NCBI RefSeq assembly: GCF_040939785.1 | Contig: NZ_CP162553.1 | Span: forward strand, 3,782,001-3,846,000 | Length of the DNA: 64,000 bases | Source of the DNA: Bradyrhizobium lupini | GTDB lineage: Bacteria > Pseudomonadota > Alphaproteobacteria > Rhizobiales > Xanthobacteraceae | Direction: 5' to 3' | Shown: positions 1-8,839 of the stretch, one piece after another | Layout of the letters: every line of letters starts with the position of its first letter | How positions within the stretch are numbered: position 1 is the first letter of the stretch | Program-made: the position numbers and the translations under genes | The notes under the pieces: generated by a model | The model's input: only the letters and a program-made list of their open reading frames with translations | What the model was told of the DNA's origin: nothing | The model's database searches: none

Positions 1-1
1 G

Positions 2-1486
2 GGGGCTGCCGAGCAATTCATCTCGAAGCTGGCCGCGCTGCCGTTCGATGCGGTCTCAAGCAGGATCGACGAGTTTGCCGACGGCCGGTTGATCTGCGTG
101 ACGCGGCAGCCAATGGCCGGTGGCGGATGGGTTGCCACACATCTCGATGTGACCGAGCAGCGCCGGTCTGAGGCCAAAATCACTCATATGGCGCAACATG
201 ACGCGTTGACCGATCTGCCCAACCGCGTGCTGCTCAGGGAGCGGATGGAGCATGCCATCGCAGTTACTCGCAACGGTGGCGTCGACTTGGCCGTGCTCAT
301 GCTCGACCTCGACCGCTTCAAGGAAGTCAACGACACGCTTGGACATCCGGCGGGGGATTCCCTGCTCCGCGCCGTCGCCGCGCGCCTGCGCGAATGCACC
401 ACCGAAACCGCGTTGATCGCTCGACTGGGCGGCGACGAGTTCGCAGTGATCGATTACGTCACCAATCCAGCCGTGGAGGCTGCCGGCCTGGCCGAGAGCA
501 TCGGAAGGGCGCTTTGCGAGCCCTTCGATCTCGGCGATCACCGGGTCACGGTCGGCACCAGCATCGGAATCGCCATCGCGCCGCGCGATGGCAGCGATTC
601 CGACGTGATCATGAAGAGCGCGGATCTCGCCCTCTACTCCGCCAAAAGTGGCGGACGTGGCGCATACCGCTTCTTCGAGCCGGAACTCGACGAGCTCATG
701 CACGCGCGACGCAACCTGGAGCACGATATGCGGGATGCCCTTGCCGATCGTCAGTTCGAGCTCCACTATCAGCCGTTCGTCAGCGCCGCTACCGGCGAGA
801 CCCGCGGCTTCGAGGCCCTGCTCCGCTGGCATCACCCACAGCGAGGACTGGTCACGCCGAGCGAATTCATCCCGCTTGCGGAGGAGACAGGCCTTATCGT
901 GCCGCTCGGAGAATGGGTCTTGCGGACCGCCTGTGCGGAAGCCGCCAATTGGCCTGCGCATGTCAGGATCGCTATCAACCTATCTCCCGCTCAATTCAGG
1001 AGCAAGGAACTCGTTGCCGTCATTGTCGGCGCGCTGGCGAGTTCGGGAGTGGCGCCACACAGGCTCGAGCTCGAGGTCACCGAGACGGTGATCATGCACG
1101 ATAGCGAGGCTGCTTTCGCGGTGCTCGGACAATTGCGCGAGCTTGGCGTGCGAGTTGCCCTGGACGATTTCGGCACCGGCTATTCGTCTCTGAGCTTTCT
1201 GCAGAGATTCCCGTTCGACAAAATCAAGATCGACCGCAGTTTCGTCAGCGAACTATCCAGCCCGAGCGCAGAGGCGCACCATCTTGCGCGGGCAGTGGTT
1301 CGTTTTGCTGTCAGCCTCGGCAAGATAACGACCGCCGAAGGCGTCGAAACGAAAGAGCAGCTGGACATCCTCCGTGAGGAAGGCTGCGTCGAAACACAAG
1401 GCTACTATTTCAGCCGGCCGATGCCTGCATCCAGCATCACCAGCATGCTGCGGCGAGGTGCCGAAGCGGCCTACCACGCTGCATGA
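2..1486 (+). CDS. Diguanylate cyclase/phosphodiesterase (GGDEF–EAL), 5' end outside window
   Basis: A cyclic-di-GMP signalling protein. The reading frame is already open at base 2, so the true start lies upstream; the first internal ATG is at 89. The first ~30 residues look like the end of a PAS sensor domain (…VTEQRRSEAKI). Counting from the ATG at 89, a GGDEF domain follows with an intact LGGDEF at about 113-118. Then comes an EAL domain with EALLRW at 242-247, NLSPAQF, and a DDFGTGYSSL loop followed by KIKIDRSF. The RxxD inhibitory site that normally lies five residues before GGDEF is replaced by TETA, so product inhibition may be absent. Both catalytic motifs look intact, so the net activity cannot be predicted. 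It converges on the LON-domain gene with a 12-base gap. Confidence 0.93.
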   Translation, partial: GAAEQFISKLAALPFDAVSSRIDEFADGRLICVTRQPMAGGGWVATHLDVTEQRRSEAKITHMAQHDALTDLPNRVLLRERMEHAIAVTRNGGVDLAVLMLDLDRFKEVNDTLGHPAGDSLLRAVAARLRECTTETALIARLGGDEFAVIDYVTNPAVEAAGLAESIGRALCEPFDLGDHRVTVGTSIGIAIAPRDGSDSDVIMKSADLALYSAKSGGRGAYRFFEPELDELMHARRNLEHDMRDALADRQFELHYQPFVSAATGETRGFEALLRWHHPQRGLVTPSEFIPLAEETGLIVPLGEWVLRTACAEAANWPAHVRIAINLSPAQFRSKELVAVIVGALASSGVAPHRLELEVTETVIMHDSEAAFAVLGQLRELGVRVALDDFGTGYSSLSFLQRFPFDKIKIDRSFVSELSSPSAEAHHLARAVVRFAVSLGKITTAEGVETKEQLDILREEGCVETQGYYFSRPMPASSITSMLRRGAEAAYHAA

Positions 1487-1498
1487 GCATTCCTACCC

Positions 1499-2176
1499 TC
1501 ACTGCAGCGGCGGATCGCCGCTGGTGCGCTTCTTCGCGAGGTCCATCTCGGTCACCGCGATCAAAATTTCGGCGCGGGTCTTCAGGTCGGGCGCTTCCAG
1601 CATCGCCTGCTTCTCGGCCACGCCATAGGGCGACATCATCGCCAGCGCGTTGACGAGTGCTTCGTTGGGAGCGGTCTCGACGCCCTCCCAGTCAACCTTG
1701 AGGTTGTTGGCCTTCAGAAAGTCCGCCAGCACCGTCAGCAGTGCTTCGCGATCGACCTCCTCCTCGCCCATGCGCGGCGTGAAGTCGTCGACGAAGGCAA
1801 AGAAATCCACCTTGCACTGCCGGTAGGCGGTGAGAACCTCAAGCTCCTCGACGACCTTGAAGCGCGAGACACCGGTGAGCTCGAGGATGTAGCGGCCGTC
1901 GCCGGATTCCGCGAGCTGGGTGATGCGGCCGACACAGCCGACACGGAACAGCGCCGGCTTGTCGGAATTCTTGGGCGAATGCGCGATGTCGGGCTGGATC
2001 ATGCCGATCAAGCGATGGCCGTCGCGAAAGGCATCGTCGATCATCGCGAGGTAGCGCGGCTCGAAGATGTTGAGCGGCATCTGCCCGCGCGGCAGCAGCA
2101 GCGCGCCCGGCAGCGGAAACACCGGAAGGATCTCCGGAAGGTCGGCGGGCCCGCGATATTCGATGTTGATCGGCAT
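1499..2176 (-). CDS. LON substrate-binding-domain protein
   Basis: A 225-residue cytoplasmic protein made almost entirely of the N-terminal substrate-recognition domain of Lon protease (PUA-like), without the ATPase or peptidase. The opening PVFPLPGALLLPRGQMPLNIFEPRY (family hallmark, starting near residue 18) is the segment seen in stand-alone LON proteins. The start at 2176 is chosen because AGGGGA lies at good spacing before this ATG and the family begins here; a longer frame upstream has no ribosome site. It sits 31 bases downstream of the thioredoxin–TPR gene on the same strand, so the two are probably co-transcribed. Stand-alone LON proteins have no firmly established role; a substrate-binding or protein quality-control role is inferred from its neighbour. 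Confidence 0.88.
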   Translation of the reverse strand: MPINIEYRGPADLPEILPVFPLPGALLLPRGQMPLNIFEPRYLAMIDDAFRDGHRLIGMIQPDIAHSPKNSDKPALFRVGCVGRITQLAESGDGRYILELTGVSRFKVVEELEVLTAYRQCKVDFFAFVDDFTPRMGEEEVDREALLTVLADFLKANNLKVDWEGVETAPNEALVNALAMMSPYGVAEKQAMLEAPDLKTRAEILIAVTEMDLAKKRTSGDPPLQ

Positions 2177-2207
2177 CTGCCGGGTCCCCTGGCCTTGCCA
2201 GCGCGCG

Positions 2208-3131
2208 TCAGGAAAACAGGATGATCGACAAGCGCTTGCGTCCCTCGACGGTTGCATCGTCCGTGCCGCCCCAGGCCTCGAAGAACTGTACCAGCTGCTT
2301 GCGGGCGCCGTCGTCGTTCCATTTGCGGTCGCGCTTGACGATCGCGAGCAGCTGCTCGGTGGCCGCTGCCCGGTTGCCTTGCGCGTTGAGCGCGATCGCG
2401 AGGTCAGATCGGGCCTGATGATCGAGCGGGTTTGCGGCGACTTTCTGTTCCAGCTCGGCGACGGGCCCGAGCTGTTCCGCCTGCTCGGCCAGATCGATCG
2501 CGGTCTGCACGGCTTTCACAGCCGGGTCGTTGCGCTTGGATTCCGGGACCATGGCCAGCGTCTGCTTGGCCTGCTCCATCGCGCCGGAGACGGCGTAGCA
2601 TTTCGCGAGCCCGGCGAGGGCCGCAATGTTGGTCGATTCGAGCTGCAACACCTCCGCGTAGATCTGGGCGGCCGCGGCGGCATCGCCCTCTGCGAGCACG
2701 GCCTCGGCTTCCTGGAGGATCTCCGCGATATTCGGCTCACCCGGCGCGGTCACGCCCTTGGTCAGCTTCTCGATGAAGGCGTTGAGCTGGCTCTCCGGGA
2801 CCGCACCCATGAAGCCGTCGGCCGGCTGGCCGTTGACGAAGGCGATCACCGCCGGAATCGACTGGATGCCCATCTGGCCCGGGATCGCCGGGTGCTGGTC
2901 GATGTTCATCTTGACCAGCTTGACCTTGCCCTTGGCGGCCTTGACCGCTTTTTCCAGCAAGGGCGTGAGCTGCTTGCAGGGGCCACACCACTCCGCCCAG
3001 AAGTCGATCAGCACCGGCTGGCGCTTCGATTCCTCGATGACGTCCTTCACGAAGGTCTGGGTAGTCGTGTCCTTGATCAGATCGGCGGCAGCCGGGCCCG
3101 CTGCTCCGTTACCCTGGTCGATGATCGTCAC
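2208..3131 (-). CDS. cnoX: Thioredoxin–TPR protein (CnoX/YbbN family)
   Basis: A 307-residue protein with an N-terminal thioredoxin fold (about residues 20-125) and a C-terminal tetratricopeptide region (about 140-300), the layout of CnoX/YbbN, a co-chaperone that passes oxidation-prone proteins to GroEL or DnaK. The active site is the classical WCGPC (Cys49, Cys52), whereas E. coli CnoX lacks it. This version should therefore be redox-active, as reported for some alphaproteobacterial CnoX. The start is a GTG at 3131 preceded by GAGGGGAT. An open frame extends far upstream but crosses a tRNA gene antisense and is not coding. The LON-domain gene follows in the same direction. Confidence 0.9.
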   Translation of the reverse strand: MTIIDQGNGAAGPAAADLIKDTTTQTFVKDVIEESKRQPVLIDFWAEWCGPCKQLTPLLEKAVKAAKGKVKLVKMNIDQHPAIPGQMGIQSIPAVIAFVNGQPADGFMGAVPESQLNAFIEKLTKGVTAPGEPNIAEILQEAEAVLAEGDAAAAAQIYAEVLQLESTNIAALAGLAKCYAVSGAMEQAKQTLAMVPESKRNDPAVKAVQTAIDLAEQAEQLGPVAELEQKVAANPLDHQARSDLAIALNAQGNRAAATEQLLAIVKRDRKWNDDGARKQLVQFFEAWGGTDDATVEGRKRLSIILFS

Positions 3132-3407
3132 GGGATCCCCTCGTCTGATGTCTGGAATTGGCGGGTCTTTAGCACGTCGCCAATTCATATGCTTCGCTGT
3201 TGGCCCTAAATTGGGCCGGGACGGCCGAATTTCAATCCGTGTGGGCCGATTCGCCGGTTCCGGAGCCTTTTTTGGGGCATTTGGCCGCGTTCGGGTCCAT
3301 ATCGGGCCTCCGATTGCGCATCTATGCCGCCGGTAGCTGTTGCATTCCCCTCCCGCTTTTGGCATACGACAGCCGTTGCCGGCGCAGTCATGCGACCGAC
3401 ACAGGAT

Positions 3408-3482
<75 letters not shown>

Positions 3483-3557
3483 ATTTTCTCCCAAAGCATC
3501 CAGTGAGCCGGACGGGCACGTGGTTTTCCACGCCTCTGGCGGCCGTTTGAGTCTCGA

Positions 3558-4544
3558 ATGACAATTCTGGTCACAGGCAGCGCGGGCCATCTCGGCGAGG
3601 GTCTTCTCCGCACGCTCCGCGGGCGCGATTCGTCTGTGCGTGGGATTGACCTGAAGCCATCGCCCTTCACCGATGCCGTGGGCTCGATCGTCGATTCCGA
3701 CTTCGTCCGGGCCCAGATGGACGGCGTCACCGCGGTGATCCACACTGCGACCCTGCACAAGCCGCATGTGGCGACCCACAGCAAGCAAGACTTTGTCGAC
3801 ACCAACGTCACCGGCACGCTCAACCTGCTTGAAGCGGCCGTGGCCGCCGGCGTGCGCAGTTTTGTCTTTACCAGTACCACCAGCGCGTTTGGCTCGCAGC
3901 TTCGCCCCGAGGCGGGCCAAGCCGCGGTGTGGGTCACCGAGGACCTGCCGCCGATTCCGAAGAACATCTACGGCACGACCAAGCTGATGGCTGAGACTCT
4001 CTGCGAGCTGTTCTGTCGCGAGCGCGGCCTGCCTGTCGTGGTCTTGAGGACCTCGCGCTTCTTCCCGGAAGACGATGACGATCCGGCGATGCGGTCGGCT
4101 TACGCGCCGGAGAATGCGCAGGCCAACGAGCTGCTCTATCGCCGGCTGGATATCGCGGACGCGGTGAGCGCCCATCTGCTCGCCGCCGAGCGCGCGCCGG
4201 ACATCCGGTTTGCCCGCTACATCCTGTCGGCCACGAGCCCGTTCGAGCAGCGCCACCTCGCCGCGCTGGCGCGCGATGCGGCCGGTGTGGTGCGCGAGCT
4301 CTATCCGGATTGTGCGGAGCTCTATGCGGCGCGAGGTTGGCGGCTGTTCCCCGCGATTGACCGCGTCTATGTCAACGAGCGCGTGCGGCACGAACTCGGC
4401 TGGCGGCCCGAATTCGACTTTGCGCATGTCCTGAAATGCCTTCGCGATGACCGCGATTTTCGCAGCACGCTGGCGCGCGATGTCGGGTTGAAAGGCTATC
4501 ATGAGACGATTTTCGACGATGGTCCTTACCCCGTCGCCCCGTAG
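3558..4544 (+). CDS. NAD-dependent epimerase/dehydratase
   Basis: An extended short-chain dehydrogenase of 328 residues that probably acts on a nucleotide sugar in the cytoplasm. It has an N-terminal Rossmann motif VTGSAGHLGEG (residues 5-15), the serine/threonine patch TSTTSAFG near 105-112, and the catalytic pair YGTTK (Tyr138, Lys142). Length and order fit UDP-glucose 4-epimerase-like proteins, but the substrate cannot be read from the sequence. No obvious operon partner: a tRNA lies upstream and a 378-base gap downstream. Confidence 0.85.
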   Translation: MTILVTGSAGHLGEGLLRTLRGRDSSVRGIDLKPSPFTDAVGSIVDSDFVRAQMDGVTAVIHTATLHKPHVATHSKQDFVDTNVTGTLNLLEAAVAAGVRSFVFTSTTSAFGSQLRPEAGQAAVWVTEDLPPIPKNIYGTTKLMAETLCELFCRERGLPVVVLRTSRFFPEDDDDPAMRSAYAPENAQANELLYRRLDIADAVSAHLLAAERAPDIRFARYILSATSPFEQRHLAALARDAAGVVRELYPDCAELYAARGWRLFPAIDRVYVNERVRHELGWRPEFDFAHVLKCLRDDRDFRSTLARDVGLKGYHETIFDDGPYPVAP

Positions 4545-4922
4545 CCGCCAGCTTTGCTAATTCGCTCGATCCGTCAGATGTCTACCCGGAGTCACCGGCA
4601 GCAAGATGGCCGGAGCCGTTCTACTTTGCATGGGGTTGTTTTCGCGTTTTTTTGTTCCAGACCTCCTGCTGCCTGCAAATTAGCCGCGCATGATCTCGAT
4701 TCCGCGCTGCAGCGAGAGCGTTGTCGTAGCGGCATTCGCGATCATTGCCTTTCCGTCTCAATTTTTACTGAGCGCTATCGCAGCGCACGCGGCGCGCTTC
4801 TCACCGCTCGCAGATGTGCTAACCTTCTGCGTCTGTCCTCTCGACAGAGTCCGAACTTCGCCTCTCGATAGCAAAATAAAATAAATGTGCAGCCCTGATG
4901 GCTGCCTTAGGGGAGTGACGCG
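4545..4922. other. Intergenic region, leader of the sorbosone-dehydrogenase-like gene
   Basis: This 378-base gap has no convincing gene; the short open frames in it lack codon bias and ribosome sites. An A/T-rich run (AAAATAAAATAAA, about 4872-4884) is followed by a small hairpin GCAGCC-CTGAT-GGCTGC at 4889-4905 and then the ribosome site AGGGGAG of the next gene. The hairpin close to the ribosome site could affect translation, but this is speculative. Confidence 0.5.
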
Positions 4923-6203
4923 ATGAAATTCCATCGATCCGTCTTTCAATCCGTCCTGGCGCTTGCAGCGGTTGCCCTTCTCGCGGGGACAAGCGTCGGT
5001 CACGCGCAGCAGCAGGACAAGAACAAGCCGCTGAAGAAATACGAATCCGGCACCAAGGAGTTCTGGACCCATCCGCCGGACGACTGGTTCCTCGGCGACG
5101 AGACCGAGGCGCAGAAGGGCCTGGCGCCGCCGTCGGGTCCGCCCACCGGCGCGTCCGACGCCGAGCTCGCCAATATCGTCAAGAAGGTCAAGCTGCCGCC
5201 GGGCTTCAAGATGGAGGTCTACGCCTCCGGCGTGCTGGCCGCGCGGCAGATGGCCTGGGGTGACAAGGGCACGCTGTTCGTCGGCTCGTTCGGCCTCGGC
5301 AACGTCTATGCGATCAAGGACAACAACGGAAAGAAAGAGGTCAAGACGATCCTCAAGGGCCTGAACATGCCCACGGGTCTGGCCGTCAAGGACGGTGCCC
5401 TCTACGTCATCGCGGTCGACAAGCTGATCCGCTACGACGACATCGAAAACAAGCTCGACAATCCCGGCGAGGGCAAGGTCGTCTATGACGACATGCCGTC
5501 CTATGCCGCGCATGGCTGGAAATACATCGCGGTCGACAAGGAAGGCTGGTTCTACATTCCGTTCGGACCGCCCTTCAACATCGGCATTCCCCCGACCAGC
5601 GTGTCGCAGATCCGCCGCGTCGATCCCAAGACCGGCAATGCGGAAATCTATGCGCTCGGCGTTCGCAACTCGGTCGGGGGCGACGTCGATCCGCGCACCG
5701 GCAAGTTCTGGTTCACCGAGAATGCCCGCGACTGGATCAGCGACGATCTGCCCTCAGACAAGCTGAACATGATCAGCAAGATCGGCGAGCACTTCGGTTA
5801 TCCCTACTGTCACCAGGGTGATCTGCCGGATACCAAGTTCGCGATGGGCCACAAATGCTCCGAGTTCACGCCGCCCGTGCTGAACCTCGGCGCTCACGTC
5901 GCTCCGCTGGGCATGAAGTTCTATACCGGCGACCAATTCCCGGCCGAGTACAAGAACAACATCCTGATCGCCGAGCACGGCTCCTGGAATCGTCACAAGT
6001 ACCAGGGCGGCCGCATCATGCGCGTGATCGTCGGTCCCGATGGCAAGAACGCCAAGCAGGAGGTGTTCGCCTCCGGCTGGATCGAGGGCGACCAAGGCTA
6101 TCTCGGCCGTCCCGACGACATCATTCTCGCCAAGGACGGCTCGATCCTGGTCGCCGACGACTGGGCCGGCGCGATCTACCGCATCAGCTACAGCAAGAAG
6201 TAG
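4923..6203 (+). CDS. Secreted glucose/sorbosone-dehydrogenase-family protein
   Basis: A 426-residue exported protein of the six-bladed beta-propeller GSDH (PQQ-dependent sugar dehydrogenase) superfamily. A clear signal peptide runs to a predicted cut after GHA at about residue 28. The body has the repeats expected of the fold, including a propeller segment around LGVRNSVGGDVDP and the family's EHGSWNRHKYQGG and GRPDDI segments. The expected reaction is periplasmic oxidation of a sugar or aldehyde with electrons passed to a cytochrome; substrate and cofactor are not proven. The gene for a dihaem cytochrome c follows after a terminator-like hairpin, which suggests a functional pair. The start ATG has AGGGGAG at 8-base spacing. 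Confidence 0.85.
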   Translation: MKFHRSVFQSVLALAAVALLAGTSVGHAQQQDKNKPLKKYESGTKEFWTHPPDDWFLGDETEAQKGLAPPSGPPTGASDAELANIVKKVKLPPGFKMEVYASGVLAARQMAWGDKGTLFVGSFGLGNVYAIKDNNGKKEVKTILKGLNMPTGLAVKDGALYVIAVDKLIRYDDIENKLDNPGEGKVVYDDMPSYAAHGWKYIAVDKEGWFYIPFGPPFNIGIPPTSVSQIRRVDPKTGNAEIYALGVRNSVGGDVDPRTGKFWFTENARDWISDDLPSDKLNMISKIGEHFGYPYCHQGDLPDTKFAMGHKCSEFTPPVLNLGAHVAPLGMKFYTGDQFPAEYKNNILIAEHGSWNRHKYQGGRIMRVIVGPDGKNAKQEVFASGWIEGDQGYLGRPDDIILAKDGSILVADDWAGAIYRISYSKK

Positions 6204-6218
6204 CGTAAGACGACGCGA

Positions 6219-6250
6219 GGCTGCGGTGCCGAGAGGGCGCCGCAGCCTTT
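6219..6250 (+). terminator. Strong rho-independent terminator
   Basis: A stem of 12 pairs (one T·G) between 6219-6230 and 6236-6247, with loop GAGAG, is followed by TTTCTCATTT. It starts 15 bases after the stop of the sorbosone-dehydrogenase-like gene. It would separate that transcript from the cytochrome gene unless readthrough occurs. Confidence 0.85.
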
Positions 6251-6419
6251 CTCATTTCAATTTCGCACGCTGTCGTTTCCGATCGCGCACCGCTTGCGCG
6301 CAAGTCCGGAACCCTTGGCCACGAACGCGGGTTATCGAATTCTCAGATGCGTCATTGCGCATCATAGCTCGCGCTTCTTCGCCCCGGAATGACGCGTTCG
6401 ATAGATCGGAATTCCAATC

Positions 6420-7013
6420 ATGCGCCGGCAGTTCATCTCGCACGCAATCAGCGCGGTCGCGCTCCTCGCGCTCGGTTCTCTCCCCACAAGCGCCGCCGAC
6501 AATGCCGCGATCAAGGAGAAGGCCGCCGTCTGCGCCGGCTGTCACGGCGAGAACGGCATCTCGCAGACCGAGAACATTCCTTCGCTCGCGGGCCAGCCCG
6601 ATCAATTTCTGCAATGGCAGCTCGTGTTTTTCCGCGCCGGCTCGCGCAAGAACGACCAGATGCAACCCATCGCCGAGGAAATCACCAACGAGGACGTCCG
6701 CAATCTCGGCGCCTATTTCGCCGCGCTGACGCCGCCCACAGCGGCGGAGGACAAGGATCCGGACCTGTCGAAAAAGGGCGCCCAAGTTGCCGCCGGCCGC
6801 CGCTGCGCCTCATGTCATACGGATAGCTTTGCCGGCACCAAGGCCGTCGCGCGGCTGGCGGGCCAGCGCGAGGAATACCTGGTCAAGGCGCTGCACGACT
6901 ACAAGAGCAGCCAGCGCGTCGGCGGCGGTGGCGCTGCGATGGCCGATGTCGCCTATCACATGAGCGATGAGGAAATCACCGCCGTCTCGCACTATCTCGC
7001 GTATTTCAAATAG
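6420..7013 (+). CDS. Dihaem cytochrome c (c4-like)
   Basis: A 197-residue periplasmic cytochrome with a signal peptide (cut near residue 26, after TSAA) and two class I haem domains in tandem. The haem motifs are CAGCH (38-42) and CASCH (129-133). Candidate axial methionines are Met81 in NDQMQP and a Met in GGGAAMADV. The layout matches cytochrome c4 and related dihaem proteins, which carry electrons between periplasmic enzymes and terminal oxidases. It lies just after the GSDH-type dehydrogenase on the same strand and is a plausible electron acceptor for it (inference). Confidence 0.88.
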   Translation: MRRQFISHAISAVALLALGSLPTSAADNAAIKEKAAVCAGCHGENGISQTENIPSLAGQPDQFLQWQLVFFRAGSRKNDQMQPIAEEITNEDVRNLGAYFAALTPPTAAEDKDPDLSKKGAQVAAGRRCASCHTDSFAGTKAVARLAGQREEYLVKALHDYKSSQRVGGGGAAMADVAYHMSDEEITAVSHYLAYFK

Positions 7014-7025
7014 CGGAAGCTGCGG

Positions 7026-7949
7026 CTACCCCACCCGCTGCTTCTCATACGCTTTCAAATGCGTGTAGGCGATGCGCAGCTTCGGCACCGGCACCTTGGC
7101 GGCATCGGCGCGAGCGATGAGGTCGCCGATGACGTGATCGGCCTCGACCGGCAGGCCCGCCTTGACGTCGCGGAACATCGAGGCCGTCATCGGTGAACCC
7201 TCGGTGGTGAGGTTGCCCTTCACGCGCTCGAAGAACGGCCCGCCCGGCGTGTAGCCCGACGCGGTGGCGATCGCGCTGGTCTCGTCCAGCATGCCGAGCA
7301 GGAAATCCCTGCCGCCGGGAGCGGCGAGAATATTGCCGACGGAGGTGCGCATCAGGCTGGTGGACGCGGCCAGCGAGGAAAGGAACACCCACTTTTCCCA
7401 CATGTCTTGCACGATGTTCTGGCTGGCGGTGGCCCCAGCGATGCCGCTCTTGAAGGCCTCGTCGATCGCCTTGACGCGATCCGACAGCTCGCCGTCGCGC
7501 TCGCCGTAATTGATCGACTGCATCGGCTGGAGCTGCACCACCTCGCGCTTCTCGTTGAGCGTCGCGGCGATGGCGCAGAGGCCACCGAGCACGCGCTCCT
7601 TGCCGAACTTGTCGTCGAGGATATCGAGATGCTTCATGCCGTTGAGCATCGGGATGATCGCCGTATTGGGCCCGACTGCTGCCGCGAACGATTTGATGGC
7701 GTCGTCGAGGTCGAAGGCCTTGCAGCTCAGCAGCACGACGTCGAACTTGTCCTTGAGCGCGTCGGCCTGAATGGTCGGCGGATTTTTCAAGGTCACGTCG
7801 CCGTTCGGGCTTTTGATGACGAGGCCGGCGCTCGCGAGCTCGCTGGCGCGCCGCGGCCGGACCAGGAAGGTGACGTCGCGGCCGGCCTGCAACAGCCTGC
7901 CACCAAAATAGCCGCCGATGGCGCCAGCGCCGACCACGAGGATACGCAT
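7026..7949 (-). CDS. panE: 2-dehydropantoate 2-reductase (ketopantoate reductase)
   Basis: A 307-residue cytoplasmic enzyme that reduces 2-dehydropantoate to pantoate with NADPH in pantothenate/CoA synthesis. Evidence: the N-terminal Rossmann motif VGAGAIGGYFGG (residues 6-17), an internal NGMKHL segment, and the conserved MWEKWVFL helix whose lysine is the family's catalytic residue. Length is normal. The start has AAGGACAAT upstream. Paralogues of this family are frequent in rhizobia and some act on other 2-oxo acids, so the panE assignment is by family rather than by uniqueness. Confidence 0.8.
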   Translation of the reverse strand: MRILVVGAGAIGGYFGGRLLQAGRDVTFLVRPRRASELASAGLVIKSPNGDVTLKNPPTIQADALKDKFDVVLLSCKAFDLDDAIKSFAAAVGPNTAIIPMLNGMKHLDILDDKFGKERVLGGLCAIAATLNEKREVVQLQPMQSINYGERDGELSDRVKAIDEAFKSGIAGATASQNIVQDMWEKWVFLSSLAASTSLMRTSVGNILAAPGGRDFLLGMLDETSAIATASGYTPGGPFFERVKGNLTTEGSPMTASMFRDVKAGLPVEADHVIGDLIARADAAKVPVPKLRIAYTHLKAYEKQRVG

Positions 7950-7978
7950 GGGATTGTCCTTGTTGTTGGTTCTTTTTC

Positions 7979-8098
7979 GTCGTCTTGGCGAAAGCCAGGA
8001 CCCATTACCCCGACTGCCTCTTGTCGGACAAGTCGGAGCCCCCGCCTATCGCCAAACGCGATCCGGTGGTTATGGGTCCTGGCTTTCGCCAGGATGAC
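7979..8098. repeat. Long imperfect inverted repeat (Bradyrhizobium-type intergenic element)
   Basis: Arms 7979-8005 and 8072-8098 are complementary over 27 bases with two mismatches (core GGCGAAAGCCAGGACCCAT). They enclose 66 bases. The same arm sequence, slightly changed, occurs at 16351-16485 and 46857-46975. It lies between panE and the next gene, both read leftward, so it would appear as a large hairpin in the mRNA. Confidence 0.85.
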
Positions 8099-8135
8099 GT
8101 CGAGGACATTGTTCGGTTTCCCTGCTTCGAGAAAA

Positions 8136-8750
8136 TCACTTCCCCGACACCATCTCCTCGACCTCGCGCAACTGCTCCTTGCCGAAGAACATCTCGTTGC
8201 CGACGAAGAAGGTCGGCGAGCCGAACGCGCCCCGCGCGACAGCCTCCTCGGTGTTCTTGATCAGTCTGCCCTTCACCTCCGGTTCCCCGGCGCGAGCGAA
8301 CAGCTTTTGCGCGTCGAGGCCGGAGGACGCCAGCGCCTTCGCGGCGATTTCCGGATCGTCCATCTTCTTCGGCTCGCGCCACATGTGGTGGAAGGCGGCT
8401 TCGACGTATGTTTCGAACACGCCCTCGAGCTGCGCCGCGATCGCTGCGCGCATCAGGTTCAGCGTGTTGACGGGGAAGAACGGATTCATGACATAGGGCT
8501 GCACCTGGAAGCGCTTGACGAAGCGCTCGGTCTCGACCGCGTGGAATTCGCGCTTGTTCTTGATGCCGGCAAGCGTCTCGGCGGGGGACTTGTTGTTGGT
8601 CGATTTGAAGATGCCGCCGAGCAGGATCGGCACATATTCGAATTTGACGCCGATGCGCTGCTCGATGGCGGGGATCGCGAGATGGCTGAGATAGGCGTTC
8701 GGACTGCCGAAATCGAACAGGAATTGCGGGGCTGTGCGGGTCAAAATCAT
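8136..8750 (-). CDS. 2-hydroxychromene-2-carboxylate isomerase-like (DsbA fold)
   Basis: A 204-residue kappa-class GST/DsbA-like protein. The opening FDFGSPNAYLSHLAIP has the catalytic Ser (about residue 16) used by HCCA isomerases in naphthalene-type degradation. The C-terminal GAFGSPTFFVGNEMFFG is the family's glutathione-site signature. There is no CXXC, so it is not a thiol oxidase. No aromatic-degradation genes are nearby, so the true substrate is unknown. The start is supported by AGGGAGC directly before the ATG. Confidence 0.82.
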   Translation of the reverse strand: MILTRTAPQFLFDFGSPNAYLSHLAIPAIEQRIGVKFEYVPILLGGIFKSTNNKSPAETLAGIKNKREFHAVETERFVKRFQVQPYVMNPFFPVNTLNLMRAAIAAQLEGVFETYVEAAFHHMWREPKKMDDPEIAAKALASSGLDAQKLFARAGEPEVKGRLIKNTEEAVARGAFGSPTFFVGNEMFFGKEQLREVEEMVSGK

Positions 8751-8839
8751 GCTCCCTGACGTCGCTTTTTTCGCATTGTGGCGCAGCGCGCGCCGCGGGT
8801 CTACCGTTTAATGACGGTCATAATCTCTTGATGATTTGG

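Noticed and set aside
7950..8135. CRISPR-like arrangement of repeats
   Set aside because: The repeats are one inverted pair, not regularly spaced direct repeats, and no cas genes are in the window.
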